In this document: one piece after another, positions 1-9,250 of the stretch
Numbering within the stretch: position 1 is the stretch's first letter
How the letters are laid out: each line of letters begins with the position of its first letter
Source of the DNA: Mogibacterium sp.
Lineage (GTDB): Bacteria > Bacillota > Clostridia > Peptostreptococcales > Anaerovoracaceae
Assembly: GCA_017434685.1 (NCBI GenBank)
Contig: JAFREV010000028.1
Location: 1 to 9,250 of the forward strand
Direction: 5' to 3'
DNA length: 9,250 nucleotides
Notes under the pieces: generated by a model
Database searches by the model: none
Told to the model about the DNA's origin: nothing
What the model saw: only the letters and a program-made list of their open reading frames with translations
Translations under genes and position numbers: made by a program

Positions 1-821
1 CAAAGGTATGGTCAAAAGCAAGACGAGGATACAGAGAGTATCTGCGAGTAACGTATGATCAGGACAAGGCCGGAAGCAGGAAGAGAACCATACTCTACAA
101 TGCGGTAGACAAGACGACTTCAGAAGACAAACTGGGGGCTATGGTCTTCGACAGACTGGTCAAGAGATACAGCAAAAAGTCAAAGACCGTACAAATAGGA
201 AGAAGGAGTTTCCCTGCAGAACTGTTTGATGAGTATAGAACAGTGCTCGTCGAAGGCAGAGAATTCAAGATTCCGAAAGACGAGGAAACCTATTTCAAAA
301 TAGTCTACGGCAGAAAGTGGAAGACAAGAAACTCAGCAATATTTCAGGACACGCCGTTCAGATTCAGAGACGGAGATCATTCCTGGGAGGAGTTTCAGGA
401 GTATATAAAGTATCTGGATTTGGATGAGTATTATTCAAATGTGAGAACGATCAAATCTTACGGCGACGAGTATAAGATCAGAAACAGAGCTTTCCGTCAT
501 ACGATAGATATAAAGGAGAGGACTCACTACAGATTCGTATTTTGGCAGAAATACATGCCGATTAAAGACAAACTGATTGAGCTCCACGAAAAAGGAGATA
601 TGGAAAAACTGGAGGATATCCTCGAACCGTATTTATATGAGCTCACCGCCTTTTCACATAAGGACCTTACGATATATTTCGACAGAGAAATATTCGACAT
701 AGCTAAAGATGTGCTTAGGGCTACGGAAAGAGAGGATGTGGCGGACCTGATAGAGACGCTCATTCCGGAAGAACACCTGGAGCCTATCAGAATTAAGAAC
801 TATAAAGGGGAATACATATAG
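1..821 (+). CDS. LicD-family phosphotransferase, C-terminal part (5' end cut by window edge)
   Basis: The reading frame is open from the first complete codon (base 3) with no stop, and the first ATG (141) has no convincing ribosome binding site. The gene therefore almost certainly starts upstream of the window, and only the C-terminal 272 or so residues are seen. Bases 270-320 encode IPKDEETYFKIVYGRKW, which resembles the late LicD signature, a substrate-loop 'P..y..yL...YG..W' motif that also occurs in the complete LicD protein next door. The preceding stretch (FPAELFDEY then FEG-like VEGREF) also fits LicD C-terminal layout. After this comes a charged, mostly helical tail of about 150 residues with no motif I recognise. 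The nucleotidyltransferase-like catalytic part (GG..LG..R, DDD.D) would lie outside the window. LicD proteins transfer phospho-groups from CDP-activated donors to surface glycans in the cytoplasm; the donor here is unknown. The stop is one base from the next gene's start, so the two are probably co-transcribed. The family call is moderate; being coding and partial is near certain. Confidence 0.75.
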   Translation, partial: KVWSKARRGYREYLRVTYDQDKAGSRKRTILYNAVDKTTSEDKLGAMVFDRLVKRYSKKSKTVQIGRRSFPAELFDEYRTVLVEGREFKIPKDEETYFKIVYGRKWKTRNSAIFQDTPFRFRDGDHSWEEFQEYIKYLDLDEYYSNVRTIKSYGDEYKIRNRAFRHTIDIKERTHYRFVFWQKYMPIKDKLIELHEKGDMEKLEDILEPYLYELTAFSHKDLTIYFDREIFDIAKDVLRATEREDVADLIETLIPEEHLEPIRIKNYKGEYI

Positions 822-3800
822 AATGGCGTTAAGTATAAAGCAAAAGATCCTTTTGGATCTCATGGTTAAATCCGACAAAATCATGGCAGAGCATGATATA
901 AAGTACTTCCTGTTCGGAGGCAGCACTTTGGGTGCGCTCAGACACAAGGGCTTTATTCCGTGGGATGATGACATCGACATTATTATGGATGCGGAAAGCT
1001 ATTACAAACTGGAGGAAGTGTTTTCAAACGGACCTATCGACGGCATTGATCTGGTTTATTTCCACAATGATCCGAACTGGTACAGGTCCTTTGCTATGCT
1101 GGTAAACCTCGAAGATACTTGCTACACGACGCCTGTAATGTATTCCGACGGAAAGGCCATAGGAACAAGAGTGGATGTTATGATGTGCGATTATGTTCCT
1201 ACAGAAAGGCTCGAAGAATACAGACGTGATCTTATGCTTTACGAAGAGGTCCTCAGCGACTCTCTGATGATTGACGTAAACGTCTACAAGATTAAGGACG
1301 AGTACCTTGCTCTCAGAAAAAGAGAGGAAGAGATAGGCAAAATCGCACTTGAGAAAGAACTGCGCCAAAACCTGGAGTCATATGCGACCGGAAAGGACAC
1401 GGATGAACTGGTCGTCAGATTCTGGACTCAGGAGCTCAGGCATTATCAGAAAGATCTGCTCTATCCGCCTCTGTATCATGAGTTCGAAGGATACAAGCTG
1501 CCTATACCGGCCAAACCGGAGGAGCAGATGAGACTGCAGTTCGGCAATGACTGGTACATTATTCCGGCACAGGATGATTTCATGCTCCACGCTTTTACGG
1601 ATAATTACTTTATCAGCGGAAACAATTATCACGAAGACATTATGAAATTCATAGACCGCGAGGAAGCACAGGAAGAAGTGCGCAAAAGAAAAGCGGTTCT
1701 GCTCGAGAGGGCCAAGTATTCCCAGAGCAATATGTTCTTTAGAGATAATATTGTCTTCCAGCGTGAAATGATGAGAGTTGACATCAAGAACAGAGAAGAC
1801 GAATTCCGTGAAATGATAAAGAACAATTCATGGGAAGACATATATCTCAATATGCGCAGATTGATAGGCGTCTTGTCTGCTGCCGTTAATGTCGAGAAGG
1901 AACATAAACAGCTGCCTGAACACATTATGTCAGCCTGGATAAAATCCTGCATTTATTGCGGAAAGTACTATGAAGCGATAAAGATGACAAGGGCATTTGA
2001 AGTTGAAGAGGATGAAGCATATAAAGAAGAACTCGGATTGCTGGGCAGAGTAACGGAACTTGCAGATGCATATCAGGATAACAAACTCGATGAAATCAGA
2101 AAACTGCTGGAAAATTTCACTGACGAAGAAAAACTGACGATTCCGGACTGCATACTGTGCAGGGCAAAAATTGAGAAAGACGAAAATAATTCTTCGGATG
2201 ACAGTGTGAATGAATTGTTAAAGATATGTGATGATTACATCGAAAAGATTTCAATTAACTATGACATTAAAAAACTAAAGGCGGATATACTGTTTGAAAA
2301 AGGCGAGACGGACAAGGCTATGCCTTTGTATGAAGAGGTTCATGAAAACACCGTCAACGGCCTGGATCTGTTCGATATAGAGCAGAGATTCGACTTCGAG
2401 AAGAGATTTGAAAGGAAAGAACAGGATCCGTTTAATCTGATGCTTGGCATCGATGACGAAGATTAATGAGCATACAGGAGGACATATGATATTCGGAGCT
2501 ATTTTGGCAGGCGGCGTGGGAAGCCGTATGGGTAACACAGACAAACCTAAGCAATTTTTGCACATAGGCAAAAAACCGATACTCATTCACACGATAGAAA
2601 AGTTTATCATCAACGACAGATTTGATGCGATAATCGTGCTTTGTCCTGCTGAATGGGTTTCGTACACCCGTGATCTGGTCGATAAACATCTTCCGGAAAA
2701 TGACGTAATAGTCATCGAGGGCGGAGAACTCAGAAACGATACTATTTTAAATGCAATCAAGTATATAGAGGATAATTACGGACTTGATGATGATACTGTG
2801 CTGGTCACACACGATGCCGTCAGGCCGTTCGTAACCCACCGCATCATTGAAGAGAACATCGACGCTGTGCTCGGCGGCAGGGCCTGCGATACCGTTATTC
2901 CTGCGTCAGATACCATTGTTGAAAGCAAGGACGGGGAGATCATATCTCAGATTCCGAACAGAGCGCTGTACTATCAGGGGCAGACGCCTCAGAGCTTCAA
3001 GGCGAAGAGATTCAGAGAACTGTACAACAATCTGGATGATGCCGGAAAAAGGGAACTGACGGATGCCGCAAAAGTCTTTGTGGTAAGCGGCGATCCCGTT
3101 GCTTTGATACAAGGGGAGACATTTAATATTAAAGTCACATATCCGTATGATTTGCAGCTTGCGGAGACATTGCTCGGAGGAGACAAGTAGTGCTTAATAC
3201 CGTATACAGACTTGTGGAACCAAGGCGCATTGAAGCCGAGTTCTGTGACATTGATATAACGGAAAACGAGGTGCTGGTACGACCAACGTACCTGTCGATT
3301 TGCAATGCGGATCAAAGGTATTTCCAAGGGCAGAGGTCCTCTAAAGTCCTGCGCGAGAAACTGCCTATGGCACTGATTCATGAGGGTATAGGGCAGGTCA
3401 TATATGATCCGAAAGGTGAATTTGGTACCGGGACGAGAGTTGTCATGATTCCGAACACCCCGCAGGAAGATGACGATGTAGTGGCGGAGAATTACCGCCG
3501 AAGCAGCATTTTCCGGGCAAGCGGCTCGGACGGGTTTATGCAGGACATCGTAGCTATGCGCAGAGACCGAGTGGTGGTTCTGCCGGATTGGATTGATGAA
3601 AGAGTAGCCGCTTTTACGGAACTTGTATCGGTCGTGTATCATGCCATTGACAGATTCTGCAAAAAAGCCCATTCGAGACAGGACACTATTGCGGTATGGG
3701 GCGACGGCAATCTGGCATATATAGCCACACTTCTCTTGAAGAACAGACTTCCGCAGAGCAGAATTATCGTTGTGGGAAAGCACGAGTACAAACTAAAGGA

Positions 3801-6800
3801 CTTCGTGTTTGCCGATGAGACCTATACTATCGACAGCATTCCGGCGGAATTGTCGGTTGACCACGCATTTGAGTGCGTGGGAGGCGCAGCTTCGTCGGCC
3901 GCCATCAATCAGATAATTGATTACATACGTCCGGAGGGAAGCATTGCCATTATGGGTGTTTCTGAGGAGAACGTTCCCGTTAATACCAGGATGGTGCTTG
4001 AGAAAGGGCTCAGCGTTTTCGGAAACAGCAGAAGCGGCGTGGAGGATTTTAAGAATCTGATCGCTTTTTATGAAGAGAACCCGACGGTTGTGGACTATTT
4101 GAAGAAAATTGTCGGAGAAATAATCGAGGTACATACCATAGATGATATGGTCGCAGCTTTTGACAGCGATATGCGCAAAAAAGGCGGAAAGACCATTATG
4201 CTTTGGAATAAATAGGATAGGGTGAAGGACTTGCTTAAAAGAATTGCATCGGGAATAAAGAGGCGCATCGATCCGACAGACAAGGGCCGGGTTAAAAGAC
4301 TGATGAATCATCCTCCGGCCGTCAAACCGGATTCTATTGTATTTGTTTCGAGTGCGGACTACACGGGAAATCCGAAAGCGCTGTTCCTGTACATGATAGA
4401 GCACGGCTATAATGAGAAATATAAGATAACCTGGCTGTTCGAACATAAAGAGAATATGTTTGACTTCGGGCTCCCTAATGTGGACACGGCCCTCATATGG
4501 AACAAACACGGGGAGAGAACGCCGGCAGCCCAAAAGGCAATTATGAGTGCGAGGTATATCTTTTACTCGCATAACGTAAACTGGGCGAGGAAATACGGCG
4601 AAGACCAGACCTTTGTCAATCTCTGGCACGGCTGCGGGTATAAAGATAATGTGAAAACAGATAAAAAGAAAATATATTATGACTATGTAATCGTAACGGG
4701 TCACAAGTATATAGAAGTGTTCAAGGAGCACCTCAAAGACCCTGACGGAAACATAGTTCCGCTCGGATATCCGAGGAATGAATTCTTTACGAGTAACAGG
4801 AGTTCTGCGGCCAAGGAACTTGAAGAACTGAAGGCGAAAGCATCTGCGACCAAGGCTGTAATATGGATGCCTACATACAGAAAGAGCGTGCTCTCAAGGC
4901 TCGATTCCGACACGAACATGGGAGACACGGGGCTTCCTGTCTTGTATGAAGAAAAAGACCTGAGGGAATTTGATGAGCATTGCAAAAAAAGAGGCGTGCT
5001 GCTCGTACTTAAACAGCACTCTCTGCAGAGCAACTATTCTGTCTCGCTGGATCCGTACTCGAACATCGTCTTTATGGATGAGCAGTATCTCAAGGACAAG
5101 GATATCGAATTATATGAACTGATGGGACGAACGGACGCATTGCTGACGGACTACTCATCGACGGCGATAGATTATATACTGCTTGATAAACCTATAGGAT
5201 ACACGGTTGATGATTTCGATGAGTATCAGGAGGCGAGGGGCTGGTGCCTCGATAATGTCAAGGAGTATATGGCGGGTCACCACATTGCAAACATGGAAGA
5301 GCTGAAGCAATTTATTGACGATGTTTCGGACGGACTGGATCCTCATAAAGAATGGAGGAACAGGATAAGGCCTGAACTCCAGACATACGAAGACGGCTTC
5401 AGCAAACGAATCCTGGATTACTTCGGGATTTGACTTTAAGAATAATCTGCTGTATTATCGGGCATTGTTTGAAAGAACATGCTCTCTGGTATAAGGGATA
5501 ATTCAAAATGATAGAAACTTTTAAACTTATAATTGAAGAACATATCAGTTTCAGAAAACAGATCCTGAAACTTGCAAAATCCGACCTGGTTAAGATGTAC
5601 AGGGGCGCTGCTCTTGGCTGGGCGTGGGCGGTAATCAAACCGATGGTAACACTTTTCGTGTTCTGGTTTGCGTTTTCAGTAGGATTGAGAAGAGGCGGTC
5701 CGATAGACGGCTATCCTTTCTTCCTCTGGCTTATTGCGGGCATGCTGCCGTGGTTCTTTATGTCAGAAATGATAGTCGGCGGCGCAGCGTGTATTAGGAA
5801 TTATAAGCATTTGGTCACAAAGATGAAGTTCCCTATTTCCACGATACCGACATTTGTAAACATATCGCACATGTTTACACACCTGATTTTGCTTGCGGTA
5901 ACCATAGCATTGTTTATTTCTTTCGGATATTTCCCGGACAAGTACTATCTTCAGATTCCGATCTATATGCTGATGATGTTCGTGTTCTTCACGGTCTGGT
6001 CGCTGTTTGCCGGATTGCTCTCGGCTCTCAGCAAGGACTTCCAAAACCTTGTAACTGCGTTCTCATCCGCGATATTCTGGATGTCCGGAATCCTCTACGA
6101 TGTGAATAAAATCAGACACGGATGGATCAGACTCCTCCTGAAGTTCAATCCGGTTACCGTAATCGCAAACGGATACAGAAAAGCATTCATATATAAGCAG
6201 TGGTTCTTTGAAGATACGGAAGAACTGCTGTGCTACTGCACAACGCTGTTTATATTTATACTGGCGGCAACATGGGCATATAAGAGACTGCGCAAGGAAA
6301 TACCTGACGTAATGTAGAAGCATATAATCGGAGCAAACGATGGAAAAAGAAATTGTCATAAAATTTGATAACGTAACAAAGATGTATAAGCTCTACAAAA
6401 GCGACAAGGCACGCTTTAAAGGTTTGTTTAACAAGAAAGTACCTTATAAAAAGAACTACGCTGTAAACAAACTGTCCTTTGAGGTGGAAAAGGGTGAGGG
6501 CCTTGCTTTTCTGGGCAGAAACGGTGCCGGAAAGTCAACAATTCTGAAGATGATAACCGGAGTCGCATATCCGACCGAAGGCGAAATATATGTAAACGGT
6601 AAGGTGAGTGCTTTACTCGAACTCGCAGCGGGCTTTGACCTCGAGTCTTCGGGCAAGGAAAACATAAGGCTGAAGTGCAACCTTATGGGAATGACGGACG
6701 AAGAAATAGATGCCGTAGAGCAGGAAATTATAGATTTCGCAGACATAGGCGAGTACATAGACCAGCCGCTCAGATCGTATTCGAGCGGTATGAAGGCCAG

Positions 6801-9250
6801 ACTCGGATTTGCCATAAGCGTTAATTCAAATCCGGACATCCTGATCGTTGACGAGGCATTGAGCGTCGGAGACAAGGCGTTCAGGAAAAAATGCACCGAG
6901 AAGGTGCGCAAGATAATGGCAGACTCAAATGTCACATTGCTGTTCGTAACACACTCGCTATCCACGGCTAAGGATTTCTGCCAAAAGGGCATTGTGCTTG
7001 AAAAAGGAAAAAAACTTTTTGAAGGCAGCATAGATGAAGCCATAGCTTTTTACGAAGAAAGAGAATAAATGAAGGCAGCCAAGGTTTTCAAAAAAGCAGT
7101 TTTCGATCTTGCTAAAAAGAACAAGGCGTTCCGCATCGTTTTCAGAAGCAGCAGGGACGCCGTTTATCATGCCAAGATGGTGATGGATGATCCGTTCGGA
7201 AAGATCGACGATAAACTCATATACTTCCAGACTTTCTCGGGACGCGGCTACAGCGATTCTCCTAAAGCGGTATATGAATACATGCTGAGTGCTCCCGAGT
7301 ATAAAGACTATCACTTCGTGTGGAGTTTCAAAGAGCCGGAGAAATTCAAAGATGTAGAGGCTCTTAAAAGCGACAGGACGACTATCGTCAAATTCCGCAC
7401 CCGTGCGGATAATAAAGCGCTAAGAAAAGCCAAATACTGGATCTCAAATTACAGGATGCTGAACCATCAGTTCCCGCGCAAAGATCAGGTCTACGTGCAG
7501 TGCTGGCACGGGACACCGCTGAAGCGCCTGGGATATGACATTCAAGAAGGCGATAACGTAATGAACTCCGCTTCGGAAGTGAGGGAGAAGTACAGGACGG
7601 ATGCAAAGAAGTTCTCGTATCTGCTTTCGCCTTCGGCATTTGCCAGCGAGAAGTTTGCCACTGCATGGAATCTCAATGAGACCGGACAGGCAGGCAAAAT
7701 ACTTGAGGTGGGATATCCGAGAAACGACAGACTCATCACCGCGGGCAGCGACGAAAGAGATCGAATCAGAAAAGCCCTGGGCGTAGAAGACAAGAAGTTA
7801 ATTTTGTATGCGCCTACCTGGAGGGACAATCAGCATACCAGTGGGGAGGGATATACATACAAGACTGAAGTCGATTTCGACAGGCTGCAAAAGGAGCTCG
7901 GAGACGAATATGTGATTCTGTTCCGCGCTCACTATCTCGTGGCCAACAGCTTCGACTTCGCGCGCTACAAAGGCTTTATACAGGATGTATCTTCGTACAG
8001 CGACATAAACGACTTATATATCGCATCCGACTTGCTGATTACGGATTATTCGAGCGTATTCTTCGACTATGCTAATTTGAAGAAGCCGATCATCTTCTAT
8101 ATGTACGATTTGGATTATTACGCGGAGGAACTCAGAGGATTCTATCTCAGCCTGGACGAACTTCCGGGCCCGATAGTAAAAGAGGAAGGGGAACTTCTGG
8201 ACGAAATAAAAAAGACCGCATCTTGGAAAGCGGATGAAAAATACGAGGCCTTTCACGCCCGGTTCAATCCGCTCGATGACGGCCACGCCTCGAAGCGACT
8301 GTTAGAGGCTGTACTGAAAAAATAGAATTCAATCAACTGAAATAGGAGCAACAGACCTACGTTGAAACATAAAAAAGACGAGAGCGTTGTCACGCCCGGC
8401 GATTATGCCGGAGTGGCGCTCTCGTTTTCTGTTGGGTTATTGTTTTCTGTTTGGTCTTTTTCCGCCGGCTTTTTCGCAGGCTTTTCGACCTTTATGCTTT
8501 GGATGGATTTCTGCATCACATCGGCAAGTTCTTTAGCAGCGGTCTCATCCTCGCAGACACCTTCAAGAACATATATCTGAATATCTTTATCGCTCTTAAC
8601 GGCAAAGTAGTAAGTGTAATTGTCGTAACCGGAATCGTCGCTACTTTTTGTTTTGGTTCTGTCCGGAGAAATGTAAAAGCCCTGAATGTCACCGGCCTTC
8701 AGCAGCTGCTGTGAAATGCCATTTTCAGTTGCCGTATTCCAGTCATCAAACCAAGTCTTTTCGTCCTTGCCCTCCGGGATGTCCTGCTCCGCTATCGTGT
8801 CCTGGCGATACAGAGTGAGATTATATTTTGGCTCCTTGTTCTTACCCTCGTAAGATACAGTCACAGAACGAGGAATGGAAGGGTATTCGGTATCCGATTG
8901 ATCCCAGGAATATGAAATGTCATAAGTCTCATTGACCTTGGTAGGAACTTTAACAGACACGTCGTTTACTTGAAGGACTCCTTCTGAATATGAGATCTTA
9001 TCCGGCGTGGATGTGGCGGAGTTAAAAAGCTCTTCATCAGAATTAACCGTTACGCTGTTGTACAGTATGTTAAAAGCAAGCAGCACGATGAATGCCTCGA
9101 GCATAAATACCACGCCCCAGATAAGCCTTCTCTTTTTCTTGCCGAGCTTTTTCTTGCGCGACTTTTTCTTTCCGCCCGAAAACTCGCCCAATATTTCATC
9201 GGGCTTTTCTCCCGCTGTGGCAAGCATGAATCTCAAATCCTGCTCCCTGA

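Overview
The window looks like a chromosomal cell-surface polymer locus from a Gram-positive bacterium, most likely an anaerobic member of the Clostridia. I infer this from the gene content (teichoic-acid type genes), Shine-Dalgarno-led genes packed tightly on one strand, medium GC content, and heavy use of AGA/AGG for arginine and ATA for isoleucine. No marker gene fixes the genus.

Layout: about 8.3 kb of the plus strand carries eight co-directional genes. In order they are: the 3' part of a LicD-like phosphotransferase gene cut by the left window edge; a complete long LicD-family gene (823-2466); tarI, a ribitol-5-phosphate cytidylyltransferase (2486-3190); tarJ, an NADPH-dependent alcohol dehydrogenase that makes ribitol-5-phosphate (3190-4215); a CDP-glycerol/CDP-ribitol phosphotransferase-family enzyme (4222-5433); tagG and tagH, the membrane and ATPase subunits of a teichoic-acid-type ABC exporter (5508-6317 and 6340-7068); and a second phosphotransferase-family enzyme (7069-8325). 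Most junctions overlap or are only a few bases apart. The one real gap (74 bp before tagG) holds a good sigma-A-type promoter, so the export half may have its own start of transcription. A strong bidirectional terminator at about 8371-8430 separates this operon from a convergent minus-strand gene for an unrecognised single-pass membrane protein that reaches to, or nearly to, the right edge.

How the genes work together (inference from families): TarJ reduces ribulose-5-phosphate to ribitol-5-phosphate and TarI activates it with CTP to CDP-ribitol. The two phosphotransferase-family enzymes and possibly the two LicD-family proteins then transfer ribitol-phosphate or other phospho-alditol/phospho-base groups onto a lipid-linked polymer, which TagGH moves across the membrane. 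No TagO/TagA-type linkage-unit genes, no choline kinase or phosphocholine cytidylyltransferase, and no CDP-glycerol synthase lie in the window.

Most of this is a recognisable wall-polymer locus. The main points of interest are the pairing of CDP-ribitol synthesis with two LicD-family proteins (a possible bacterial parallel to the human ISPD/fukutin/FKRP system), the long TPR-like extension on the second LicD protein, the internal promoter, and the terminator whose loop carries the stop codon of the opposing gene.
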